Under the pieces are notes generated by a model, which saw only the letters and a program-made list of their open reading frames with translations, searched no databases and had not been told where the DNA came from. DNA of 64,000 nt. Source: Mesorhabditis belari (lineage: Eukaryota; Nematoda; Chromadorea; Rhabditida; Rhabditidae). Of the stretch, positions 43,406 to 54,986 are shown piece after piece; the stretch's first letter is position 1, and each line of letters starts with the position of its first letter. The DNA is taken from positions 896,501-960,500 of the forward strand of contig CAUEEP010000935.1 in assembly GCA_958450365.1 (NCBI GenBank). The letters run 5' to 3'. The translations under genes and the position numbers were made by a program.

Positions 43406-46400
43406 TTAATCGAAGGATCCCTTGATATTTTCCAATCCCAACTCTTTCCTCGCAATTTCTCGCATTTCAACCTATAAAATTTGTTATATTGTTATTTTGT
43501 TGCAACCCCCAACCGTTATTCTGTTGCATTAAAACTTTTACAGATCACCTTTCTCAGCCTGAATTTAAAGCTAACCTTTCTAATTTTTCCTGTAGCAGTC
43601 ACCGGGAAATCTTCTTGTTTCTTGATGCAAATATAAGCGGGTACTTTGTAGTGAGCCATCTGAGTTTAAAAGATAAAACTAAAGAGAAGTTTTATGACGC
43701 ATATAATACCTTTTCTCGACAATCATTTTTGATTTGCTCAGGCGTTACGTTATCGAACCCATTTTTCAACATCACCCAAGCGCATACCGCCTCACCAAAG
43801 CGCTCATCTGGCACCCCGATCACCTAAAAATAGGTTCATAATCGAATTATACAAAAAGTGTATAGTTGTTGACCTATTTGTCCCACTCAAAGACCATGCT
43901 TACTTGCGCGTCCGCCATGTATGGAAGTCGAAACATGAATTGCTCAATTTCCGTTGGATATATGTTCTCGCCTCCTCTAAAAAAATAGCTTATGAAAGCT
44001 TGAAAATGACTAAAATCTAATCTAACCGAATAATCATATCCTTTGTTCGCCCGACGATTGAAATTGCTCCATCCTCATTCATAATCGCTGTATCTCTACA
44101 AGAAACAAAAGTAACAGAGAAAATTGCCAAAAAATACCCGGTATGATACCATCTTGTTGAGGTGATTTCTTTTTTCGTCTTTTCCTCGTCGTTGAAATAG
44201 CCGGACATTAACATGTAACCTCTAAACAAAAAGAAACTGAATTCAAAATTCAATCTTACCTTGCTAAAAGCTCTCCTTTTACACCACGCGGCACAATGCC
44301 ATCCTCTTTATCGACGACACATAACTAAACTACAATACAGATTGATTTGAACAGTAACAACTTCTGTATGAGCTGATACGTAGCCAACATTTCGAATTCT
44401 ATGTAGTGGGGGATCGGAAAGACGGGAGACGGTCACAATTGGCGATAACTCAGTAGACCCTAGAAAAGAGATCTGAGCAGCAGAGTTTTATTCAACTAAC
44501 CATACAAAACAGCCAAATCAACTAGTCCCAATTCATTGACCATTCGTTCACAAAGAGCCACTGGGCACGGTGATCCGGCAATGTACCCTGAAATTAAAGG
44601 AATGTATGCAAAATATTGCAAACGTGTCAGTTGTTATTCTAAAAATTACCTGATCTTAACGAGGATAAATCTCTCCCTTCAATTCCATGTTTAAAGACAT
44701 CCACAAACATCGTCGGTGTCCCGTAAAGAGCCGTACATCTAAAAAGCTCAAATACGAAGACAAGAGAGTAATTTGTTACTTCTCTTCTTCTACAGCATCC
44801 AAAGTGGGACCAGGATTAAACCAAGCATCAGGAAAGACGATTGATTGTCTGAAAAGAAATTGTCTAGTTTATCAAAACATGAGCAACTTGTGGACAACGG
44901 CATTCAGAGTCCCCATTACACATCCAAAACAATGATATAATGGATTCGGGATGCATAAACGATGCTCCTAAAAACGAGAAAATTATCCAAAGCTTTAACA
45001 AAAAAATGAATCATTGATAAAGCATAAAACTAACAACAATCATACCCCAATGTGATAATTGGTGGCAAGTCCTGTCAAGTACGCATTGTTGACAATGTTG
45101 TGATTAGTTAAAGTGGCCGCTTTTGGGTAGCCCGTCGTTCCCTAAAATAGAAAGATTTAGGTTGCTGACTAGGGAGAGGATTTTAAGATTTAACTTAAAG
45201 TGGAGTTTAAGCCTATAGAATGACACCCTGCTAGAGTTTGACACGGGGAATCCGAATCCGTTTTTAGTTTTTCCTGCGGACGTCTCAATCGCCAAATACT
45301 TGGCATCAAAGTTTTTGCATTGGAATTTAGGGCACTCTCCAGCGAAGTCAGATATTCAATCAGTGGTATCGAGGTAGCGCAGTGGGATTCATGGGCGGAC
45401 GATCATGGTTCGGTTCCGGTTAGCGCCGAATTTTTTTGCTTTTTCCTAAAAGCTCTGTACATAGTATAAAACATAGCTAAACTAATTTAGGTACTTGTTG
45501 AAAATTGTAGCCTTACTCTTTTTAAAAACTCAATTTTCGACACAAGACACAAAAAAGCAGCATTGATGCATAAAGTGGAAAAAGCATAAGAAGCAAAAAT
45601 ATTCTTCACATCGAGGGCATCGGATAAAAGCCGTCTCACCGCAGAACGATTCGCTGCAAATCATTGATGTTGCGTTCGAGCAAAAGCAGAATGGTGAGCG
45701 GCGTAACAAAAGCTTGCAATGTATCCGGTCGAACAGCATGCATATTCAATCAACTTTTGGAATCTTGAGCAAAAACCTGAGCAAAAAATCCAATAAATTT
45801 GGGAAATCACCCTGAGAATGTTGCCTCTTTTAAATATCGCGAAGTCTAAAACATAACATAATTGTATCCTAAAACCCAAATTTATTAGGTTTTTATGTCT
45901 TGTGTATTGTGTTGAATTGAGACGATTGCGATTGAGACGTCCGCAGGAAAAAATAAAAACGGATTCGGATTCCCCGTGTCAAACTCTACCAGTGTGCCAT
46001 TCTATAGGCTTAAACTCCACCTTAAGTTGGTGCCTCTCCCTAGTGAGACGATTTTAGTGTTGTAAGCTAAAAACAAACGCTAGTATATTGTATGTTGACT
46101 GGTGTGTCGGGTCCGTTTCGAGCCTCGATTTTCTCAAGTTGTCTCTCTTCATCGTTTGTCCCCGATTCGAAAACATCCGAATAATTCCAGGCTCCACTAA
46201 AAGACAGCTTTTATCATCGGTTATATTCGATTAACAAGTTATCATTGTTCAACAAGTTTCCAAGTTTCCCCAGTTTCAAACAAATTGAAGTGCATTACAA
46301 TTTTCTTGCCGCAAGCAATCCCTTTAGTGGGATTTTCCCTGCAAATATTTCTCTTGCCAATTTCCCCCTCCAATAGTTGTTCACTCCCTCTGTGCCACCC

Positions 46401-49289
46401 CACAAAACGACTATCTCGATTTCAATTTTTCTTGCGTAATCGATTATTTGGCGCATGATCCGTCAACGCCGTCCCATTTTTTTCACACAATTGTTCATTT
46501 TTCATATTTTGCTTGTTCATTTTTGTGCTTAGGATTAATCTTTGATTTGTTTTAAAAGAAATGTCATTAAAAGTTTAGAAATGGCTGCATGGTTGGCGGC
46601 GATTTCAAACTTTTTCGTCGGAACCGCCTATGAATGGTTTGCCTCCAATTTTCTCAAGTAAACTTTGTTATTTTAAAATCAAACTGAATCTTTTAGAAAA
46701 CCAAGGTTACGAGCCATAAAAGAGAAAATCGATAAACGAGAAACGGGAAGGGTGAGTGAGCGAATTTCCTTGCAATAAATCACCAGATTGTACTTGAATT
46801 CTAAATTTAGAATAAAACATTAGTTTTGTAACAAGAATTTAGATTGAGGGTGAAGCAGAATTTGAATTCTTGTGCGATGAAATCGAACGGACCGGGTTAA
46901 GCCCGCAAGAATTCTACATCTATATGGAAAATCGTTTAGAAGAAAAAAGGTAGTTACAAAAAATTAAGTGGTTCAATTTTTAAAGCAAAATAAGTTGTTA
47001 TTTAGGAAAAGACAAACAAGAGAAGACCGGATTACTGGATGGGAATTAGCCCATCGAAAATTGATACAAGCAAAAGACAGCCTCGGGCCCGAGAATTTTG
47101 TTGAATGGACAAGTTTGTTTTGTCAATGATAGAGAAAGCTGGGACAAAGTTATAAGTTTCAAATTTCAAACTTCAGAAACGAATAAACAGGCCGTGATCG
47201 AATTCCTTAATGATTCCCTTGTCCCAACAGCTCTTCAGCATGCCGTCTCTACGATTATCTCAAAAACTACAAACGAGTAGGTCTAACTTGTAGACCGATT
47301 TTAAAACTAATTATTCTATAATTTCCTGGCGTAGATTTATAACTTATTTCTTTTCTTGCCCAACTTTCGCCTGTGATTTTTTCGGGTACATGCACATACT
47401 TAGAAGTCCAAGACTCATGTTTTATTAACCCTTAATAAATTTATATTGGTCTCAAAGGTGATTTTATTACGTTTGGATGCACAGTATATCATTTTTTTAT
47501 TACAAACAAAAAACAAACTTACGGTAAAGATGTCGGTTCACAGATCATGATCAAGTGCTCCAGATGAGGCAATTCTTTTGATCGAACCATCCCTTCGCCT
47601 AACGGAGACGAGTCCAGTCCAGGGATCAGCTACAAAAAGTAAGTAGAACTTAGCGTTCCGTTTAAATTAGGACATGTCGGGATCGTGGCTAGAATAAATC
47701 AAATATGTACCTTTTCTAACGTTCCATAATAGTTGCTTTTTCTGAAGTTTCTTGGTGTAACCAAGGCACGGACTCCAACCTTAATATTATTTGTTTCCTA
47801 TAATATAAGAATTCTATGAATAGAAATGAAATAATAGTTTATTTGTATATATACAAAGTTACCAAGTTGTAAATATTTATTTATAAATAAAAAACAACAA
47901 TCAGGCCATAAGACCATCATATCCCAAAAGACTTCAAGACCCGAAGATCTATCTGTCACAAAAGGTGTCATGATCCGAAGACCAGAGCACCGTCAAATGG
48001 TTTCATGACCGAAGTCACTCAACCGGTTGGCATAAGTTGTGTGGTTAAAGATATAGGAATTCGGTAGATAAATTAAATATTACCTTGTTCAATGCATATT
48101 TCAACTCTTCCGCTTGGTAGGCTGGATTCACATTCACCTAAATCAGTAACTTAAACTTTTTGATAAATCCACTTTAAACTATTGTTTTCTCTCATTTTCA
48201 AGAAGTTCAAGAAATCCTTTCAATTTTATGATGAAGCTTTTATGCCAATAGATTTGAGCTGATCGGATTACTCTTTTTTTTCCTCACAACAACTGTTCGT
48301 TTCGTGATCGATCAGTGACCTCACAATCACTCAAACGATCACAAAAGCAAAGATAAAAGTTTTCAATCTTTGAGCATAATGTTTCATGACGAACAAAAAA
48401 GGAACCACCAATTCAGTGAAAACTTTTTACATTTGTTCAAATGTTTTGCTCTGATGGCTCCCGGTATAATTCGATTAGGAAAATCGCTTTCGAAAAATTT
48501 TCTCTGAAATCTCTATTCAACCCCGAAAAGTTTTGATCAGATTCACTTTTTCGAATTTTTTACGTTCACTGTTTTCTATAAAAAAGCGAAAACTCTTTGA
48601 AGTAAAAGTACGAAAAAGTTGGTGAAAATGTAAATAGATTTGGGTGATCTCGAAAGAAAAAGAATAGAAACCGGTAGTTTTTCGTGATCGAGAAACTCAT
48701 TTAGACTCTCCATCGCTCGATTGTGAAAAACAAACAGATTTTCGGATAAACCCTTATATTTTCAAAACAACAACCTGTATCATGCCAGCTAGAGCTGCGG
48801 CATATTGTGTGCAAATCCATTCGTAGTAATTCGGACCCCACATTCCAATTCGATCACCCGGCACAAGTCCCATTCGAAGAAATCCCCGGGCCAGCTTGCG
48901 TACCTAAACAAAGAAATAATTTTAATATCAGTTTCTAAAAGCTAAACTTCAAACTTACAACTATGACTTACATCGTAGTAGAATTGCTCATAAGTTTTGC
49001 GAATTTTCTGGTGTCGGAAGTAGACGAGTTCTTTATCCGGCACTTCTTCAACGGCCTGTAGAAGGCGATCACCCACTGTCTAAACAAAGATAAATAACTT
49101 TTTTTAAAAACAAACTTACATCATGTATAAGCGGAGTACTTGAGACACCGTGCACATAACTGGGTATAGGTTTCACAGTTCTAAAGCATTGATAAAGTTA
49201 TAAAAATTCAAATCACAAAAGTTCGCTTACTTTGCAACAGTTGCCCGAGCTACCCTCGCGAATTGTCGTTGAACTATGGACCCTTTCAT
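43406..49289 (-). CDS. Acyl-CoA synthetase, ACSF2/acs-2-like
   Basis: This enzyme activates medium-chain fatty acids with CoA and ATP, probably in mitochondria. About twenty minus-strand exons run from 49289 to TAA at 43406; most introns end TAG. The N-terminus [20 protein letters not shown] is basic and Ser/Arg/Ala-rich, like a mitochondrial presequence. Family motifs in order: [38 protein letters not shown], the AMP-binding loop [61 protein letters not shown] (adenine motif), [30 protein letters not shown] and the C-terminal Lys motif TATGKIRK. All catalytic motifs are present. The exons meeting at QYTS/GTTG are separated by a fold-back element, and the intron 46198-47521 contains a gene on the other strand. 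The ACSF2 subtype is from motif resemblance. Confidence 0.93.
45169..46042. mobile_element. Fold-back element with tRNA-like core in ACS intron
   Basis: The arms CTAGGGAGAGG...GTGGAGTTTAAGCCTATAGA and TTGACACGGGGAATCCGAAT recur inverted at 45950-46042. The centre has a tRNA-like plus-strand segment (45365-45425: TAGCGCAGTGG then GGTTCGGTTCC, T run after). It also has a 69-codon minus frame with [20 protein letters not shown] (45739-45530), a Cys/His-rich fragment of unknown origin. The whole lies in the intron splitting the AMP-binding loop. Confidence 0.7.
46581..47129 (+). CDS. Nested small gene inside ACS intron, unknown function
   Basis: A gene on the plus strand wholly inside a 1.3-kb intron of the minus-strand synthetase. 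GTTTAG lies two bases before the ATG. Exons read 46581 onward as [20 protein letters not shown], then [52 protein letters not shown] and [20 protein letters not shown], with phase-consistent introns of about 45-120 bp. It ends [10 protein letters not shown] at TGA 47127, about 120 aa. A frame overlapping by +1 (47098-47280) continues [20 protein letters not shown] and beyond, so a missed intron, frameshift or assembly error could extend it. The N-terminus is moderately hydrophobic; the rest is charged and probably helical. No family recognised. Confidence 0.6.
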
Positions 49290-50530
49290 AACTGAAAGTT
49301 AAAAAATTATTACTTTAAAATAATATTTTAACTTGTAAAGATGAAATGAAACTAGATAGAGGAAAATTTGTGGAATTTTTAACCACACAGACCAAAGAAC
49401 CAGGGAGCGCTCAAAACCCATATCAGTGGCTACGTAATAATTGCCATTCCAAGTGAAAAGAAAAAAGGAATTTTTCGGGCATTTTGGTCTGTGGCACATG
49501 GAAAGCCGAAAAAAAATGCCATGAAAAGACTGTTTGACGGGAGAGGAATCCAAGGGACGAAGAGAAACAGAAGAGAGTCAATAGAGAAGAGAAACTCCCG
49601 TGGAACCCCTTTAGAAAACCTGGGAAATGTGAGGGAATTGAGAGAAACATGTGAGTGTTTATTGTCAATCACTTTCTCTCTCTTTTTACTTTTCTCTCTT
49701 TGATCCGACCCTTGAACTCAATAAAACACCTAAAATCAACGGGGAACACCCGAAAGTTTCATGAAAAAAAGAATGGAAATCGATAAGCTTTCCATAATTT
49801 GAAGATACTTTTTGAGGTGAAAAATTGTTGAGAAAGTTCGGAGTTCACAAAATTTTAAAATTTTTGCGATCCCATTTTCTATTATGCACTAACTTTGTTC
49901 AACGGTAATGGTTTCTAAAAGGTCAAGCACACTTTTTTTATTTTACCGAGCCTGAAAGTAAACCATTTTTATTTAGCTGTCTACGTTAAACGAGTAGGAC
50001 TAGCAATAAACATAACAGAACAGCAATAAACTTTTCCTACAATAAACAAAGTTGTAATAGCAATACAATGAGTTTTGCGTATGGAATGGTGGGATATCCC
50101 TTTCTTTAAATACCCATCCTCGCGGACTCTTTTCCTACAATGAACACACAAAGAACGTTCAAAGACGAGAACTTTTTGACCACTAGAGCAAATAGTCGAC
50201 CAAGAAACGCTCAAATTTGTGTGATATGTTTTGCTAGAAATAGAAATTAGTTTTAGTTGGGGGTCATTCGTTCTAAACTGTATTTGTCATTTATGTTACC
50301 TAACTAACACCTACCTAAGTAATTTGTTTGGTTTATTTTACCTTAATGACTCCGCAAAAATTATACCGAGATTATTTTTGTTTGTTTTGCCTCCGAAACC
50401 CCTTCATCTCTTATCATACTCCACACTTTTTGTCTTGAAAATCTCCGATAACGCTCGCAAATCGCACTATAGCTCACTTTTATACTTTTTATTTTTATTT
50501 TCTAATTAATTTTATTCTTTTCAAGATTTA
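49290..50530. other. Divergent promoter region between ACS and phosphoacetylglucosamine mutase
   Basis: AT-rich with short unsupported frames (including 50214-49981 minus). The head-to-head arrangement means both promoters should lie here, but no specific element is recognisable. Confidence 0.4.
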
Positions 50531-50538
50531 GACATTCG

Positions 50539-52649
50539 ATGACGATGTCGATCGACGAACGCTTCAACCGCAGGTCGAACATCGATCACAACGGCCAGTC
50601 AAACCCTCTCGATGACACCGTCAAGTAGGTAATTTATTGTATCAACAAGTTTCATTTTTAGAATTTCCTATGGAACGGCCGGCTTTCGTGAAAAAGCTGA
50701 AGTGCTCCCATTCGTCGCACTGCGAGTCGGATACCTCGCAGCACTTCGTTCACGGTAATATTAGTAAAGTTTTTAACTTTAGATTTACTTCAGTGTTTTG
50801 AACAAGGCGATTGGATTGATGATTACGGCATCTCACAATCCACAATGTGACAATGGAGTGAAAATTGTGGACCCAAATGGCGAAATGCTTGCGTCGGAAT
50901 GGGAGGTAAAATTGACTACCATTCATTAAAAGGCATTTATAGAATCATGCAACGATGTTAGTTTCGATTCCCGATGATGAACTTCTACGCGAGATGAAGA
51001 AGCTTGAAGAAACGCTCCAGTTGGGGGATGCAAAGGAGGCCAGAGTGATTTGTGCGGTAGACACTCGACCTTCCGGGCAACATTTGGCTGATGCTGCAAA
51101 GGCTGGTGCTGCACTCTGCAACGTGGATTTTGAGTTTCTTGGTAAGTGAGTAATTAGGGATTTATGTTTGTACTATTAACAATTTAGGGTTGTTAACAAC
51201 GCCTCAACTCCATTATGCTGTACGAGTTCAAAACGACCCAGCGTTTGGTCCACCGGGAGAAGATGGATATTATACCAAGATTGGCACGGCTTTTCGGCAA
51301 TTTTATGAAGTAACTTTTGCTTAATGATGCGCTAAAAATGTTTTAGTTACTCCCGAACAAAAGTTCACCCACTTTGCTGATGTTGGACTGTGCAAATGGC
51401 GTTGGAGCACCAAAAGCTCGGAAACTTTTTGATGCGTTGCCGAAGAATTTAATGGAAGTCGATTTTAAAAATGAAGTCGGAGAACTCAACCATGAGGTAG
51501 GCTTTGCTTTCTTCTTTGGGGTACGAAGCTAGCTTTAGTGTGGAGCTGACTTTGTAAAGATTTGTAAGCAATCACCCGTACCTACCTGTATTGAAGGAGT
51601 ACGATGTGCATCGTTGGATGGAGATGCAGATCGTCTTGTCTACTTCTACTCGAAGGTTTTTTTTACATATAATGTGCAAACTTTAGCTCTGAATTTAGAA
51701 TTCTGAGTCCAAAAATGTGATTTTGCTCGATGGTGACAAAATAGCGGTTTTATTTGCCAAATTTTTAATTGAGGTGAGTGATCAAAGGTATTTTAGCTTA
51801 CAATATCCTTTTAGGAATTAAAAGAAGCCAAGGTTTTTGATCAGCTTACAATTGGAATAGTGCAAACAGCATATGCCAATGGGGCTTCTTCGGCTTATAT
51901 CAAGAATCAATTAGTGAGTTTGGTTTATTCTTCCTTTATTTTATTTTTTTGTTTCCAGGGTGTAGATCCAATTTTTGTTCCAACCGGCGTAAAACATCTC
52001 CATCATGAGGCGATGAAATATGACATTGGTGTTTATTTTGAAGCAAATGGCCATGGCACAATTTGTTTCTCTGATCATTTCAAATCGCTAATCTCTGGGT
52101 TTGTGTAGAGAATTTAACGTTATAATATTTGTTTAGTGGTGAAACGTCAAGCCCACCAAAGAATCGTCTTTATTGGTTTTCTCAACTAATCAATGAAGTT
52201 GTCGGAGATGCGTTGGCCGATTTGCTCGCCGTGGAACTCCTGTTGAAATATTATGGATGGACAGTTGAGGACTGGGCAAACAAACTCTATCACGACGCTC
52301 CCAATATACAAATCAAAGTTCCGGTAAATTTAGCGGCGCTTTTTGTATGGTAAAGTGTTTCTATTTAGGTGACTGATAGATCAATTTTTCAAACGACGTG
52401 GGATGAGACTAGACTAATAGCTCCACTGGGACTTCAGGATAAAATTGATCATTTGGTCAACGAGCTTGGGGCGATTCGAGCCTTCGCAAGGTAAACTAAT
52501 TTATTTACATTAAATGTTTAAGACAATTTCTAAACTCTAGGCCCTCTGGAACAGAAAAAACTGTTCGAGTGTATGCGGAAGCTGAAGATGCCGAAGTAGC
52601 TAACAAACTAGGAGAGAAAGTTGCTGAGATTATTCGAAATTTTAATTAA
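50539..52649 (+). CDS. Phosphoacetylglucosamine mutase (PGM3/AGM1)
   Basis: Converts GlcNAc-6-P to GlcNAc-1-P for UDP-GlcNAc, needed for chitin, N-glycans and GPI anchors; cytosolic. Thirteen exons fit in phase, from 50539-50624 and 50662-50754 to 52541-52649, with introns of about 40-50 bp. ATTTAG lies seven bases before the ATG. Motifs in order: SYGTAGFRE, the phosphoserine loop [25 protein letters not shown], the metal loop [13 protein letters not shown], the sugar loop [12 protein letters not shown], and the phosphate-binding [16 protein letters not shown]. Length of about 545 aa is typical. All catalytic residues are present. Corresponds to C. elegans F21D5.1-type genes by family; I give no symbol. 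Confidence 0.95.
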
Positions 52650-53126
52650 ATCATGTGTATGCACTATGTGGTTCTCATATTTTATGCTTGTGCTTTGTGT
52701 TCGATAACTTTACTGAATGAATATACGCTTATGAATATACGCTTTGAAAAGGTCAACAAGTAGTGAAGCCACTGTCCTCTACGGCCATTGTCTCATTTAG
52801 ATGTTGTTCAGCGTTCACAGGTATTTGCATCTGAAGCGATGATAGATAAAAAATGCCACTATAATTTACTTTTAATTTTAATTTACTGGCTCTGTGGCAT
52901 AAAAGTGGGCTACCAGACACTTATTGTTATTGCTAAAGACAATCAGCGAAGGCTTTATTTTTTGAATCTCTTGCAAGGGTATTAACGTAAGGTGACATTT
53001 CCCGGGAAACAAAATTTACATTTACTAGTGCATTGATTTACATTTGAAATGGGAAAATTTGCTTTTAAAATTTCAAATATAATGGCTTTCCGTTTAATTG
53101 AAATTCATTTCATTTTCGCAGTTCGA
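52650..53126. other. Intergenic, no gene seen
   Basis: AT-rich, containing a short unsupported frame (52788-52985). AATATACGC is repeated at 52720-52745 near a candidate 3' end. Confidence 0.4.
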
Positions 53127-54417
53127 ATGGCCTTTATGATTCTGGTAAGGTTTTCCCTTTTTTAAATTCCCGTAATATTTCCCGTTAAAGCTGGTTTAAT
53201 ATTTAACGTTAATTCAATTAGGTGTGGCCTTTATTCGTGACGACCATTTTCTTCTCTGCCATCGTCATTCAATGCTCGAAAAAAGGCGGTAAGAGAAAAA
53301 AGGGAGGAAAGAAGGGCAGAGATGATTCGGCGGTAAGTTTTTTGTTTTTTTGTTGTATACTTTAGGATTCCTATTTAGGTTCATTTTTTTAAAATTAGGC
53401 GCAACAAAAGTTATTGTTTTTATCAAAATTCGTTCACTTTACATCGGAAATGAGACTTTTGAATGAGACTAATCTAGGGAAACTTCTCGTTAGACCTGGC
53501 GGCAAAATACGAAAAATTTTCCTGTTTAGCTTCTCTCCGATTATGAAAGAAAACGAGAAAGAGAGAAGCAAATGAAGGGAAGCAACGTGAGCTACGTGAG
53601 CTTTAATTTTGATGATTGTATTCTTTAGAGACGCCCTGATTTTAATAATCGAACCGGCAATAAACAAACTTAGTTAACTAGTTAATTAGTTAATTAATTG
53701 ATTTAATTTTGTGGGGATATAAACTACTTGATGCATGAATCAAACTCTTGTGGAATTATAACCGATTTAATGCACGGTTCTTTTTTTGTGGGGATATAAC
53801 CGATCAGTACTCTTTATTCTTTTTAATAATTAATTTTTTTTTACGTTTAGGGGGACCAGCCTCCAGCTCCGAAACCACCAGTTCCACAGAGTGATCCCAA
53901 TTATCAAGTATTACCTATTCTATGAAGCTGGCGTTAATTAGAATTTAGACACTGAGAGGTCTCGACAACAATAATTTTTTTGGCCCTGATAAAGGCTTTG
54001 GCTTCATTCAACCACAGGTTGCTTTCGCTGTTTCACTGCAAATTTGTGTTTAGCAGCCACCACGACCACCTACTGAAAGAAATAAAATTATTCCGCTCGC
54101 AGATCCAAACTATCAGGTGGGATTCATTGTGTACATGATTTCGGAGCAATTACTTTTAGACGCTGGCTGGTCTCAATAACGAATACATTTTTCAAGAAAA
54201 GAAGCCTACGCAACAAACTGGAATCAATATTCGTGCTCCCGATAGGCCTTTTATTGTACCAACCCAAGATCCGAATTATCAAGTTGGTTATATTTTGGTT
54301 TTATCTCTTTCCAGCATGCTTGATTATTCTTTTTAGACTTTGGCTGGGCTCAACAATGTATTCGAAGACAAAAAGCCTGCTCCAGTTCAACAAAAACAGA
54401 ACTTTTTCACTTACTAG
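53127..54417 (+). CDS. Single-pass protein with exon-encoded DPNYQTL repeats
   Basis: The first 25 residues (MAFMILVWPLFVTTIFFSAI and VIQC) form a signal anchor. A strongly basic stretch follows (SKKGGKRKKGGKKGRDD). The rest is Pro/Gln/Asn-rich with three spaced repeats: SDPNYQTLRGLDNN, ADPNYQTLAGLNNEYIF and QDPNYQTLAGLNNVFED. Exons: 53127-53144, 53222-53333, then five more to TAG at 54415. Each repeat is split by a phase-0 intron at the same place, after the Gln codon of DPNYQ. Total is about 173 aa. YQTL fits a YxxPhi sorting or ITAM-like tyrosine motif, so the cytosolic tail may be phosphorylated or sorted. That is inference. I do not recognise a named family. Confidence 0.75.
53334..53850. 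other. Long intron of the DPNYQTL protein gene
   Basis: A 517-bp intron, long for this half of the window. It contains a TTAACTAGTTAATTAGTTAATTAATTGATTTAAT run and two copies of a GGGGATATAA segment. No exon seen. Confidence 0.5.
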
Positions 54418-54984
54418 AGTTCACTTTCTGAATAAATGTGCTGGAAAGTTTCTTTTTACGTTTTGGTTTGAACCAATCAATATTTGTTGATTCATTAATG
54501 ATGGCAAAACTTTCTTTGTATTTACCGATTTGAAAATGGCGGTTTTCTGAACGTTTCGTAAATTTAAGTGAAGGAGTCTCTCGGAGCCATTGAGTCAGCT
54601 GCGATTGGTCGTGCGTCACCCCGGAGCCCTCTTTTACTTTCTGTTCGCCTCAGCCTCTATTCTCTACCATTCTCTACCGCCCAAAGCGTCTTTTGCACTC
54701 CATTCCTGCCGTGAGGTCTTTTCATCCTTGAGTGACCGTCTTGACCCTCCCTCCAATCGCCCAAAAATACGCCTCCACACATCATTCGTTTTGACTGGAA
54801 AACAACCAAACATCTGTTGTTTAGAGCTTTTCCCAGTGATTTTTAAGATGATTTCTATTTTAATCGATCAAAAAATTCTCTTGGTGGTTATGAAACCAAA
54901 ATTTTGTTCATTTTTACTTTTCAACATAGGTTCTTGCAATTATCTTTCTCTATCTTTAAATGTCCTTTGTTACTCCTTGTTTTC
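54418..54984. other. Intergenic, probable promoter of the AIP1 gene
   Basis: GC-richer pyrimidine-biased block at 54600-54800 followed by AT-rich DNA leading to TGTTTTCAG at 54986. The long plus frame here has no motif. Confidence 0.35.
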
Positions 54985-54986
54985 AG

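Noticed and set aside
45358..45440. Functional tRNA gene
   Set aside because: A- and B-box-like motifs are present but the acceptor arms do not pair and it sits inside a fold-back element; treated as tRNA-derived.
49423..49703. Several overlapping frames of 70-84 codons just upstream of the acyl-CoA synthetase start
   Set aside because: Mutually overlapping on both strands without motifs; more likely 5' flank.
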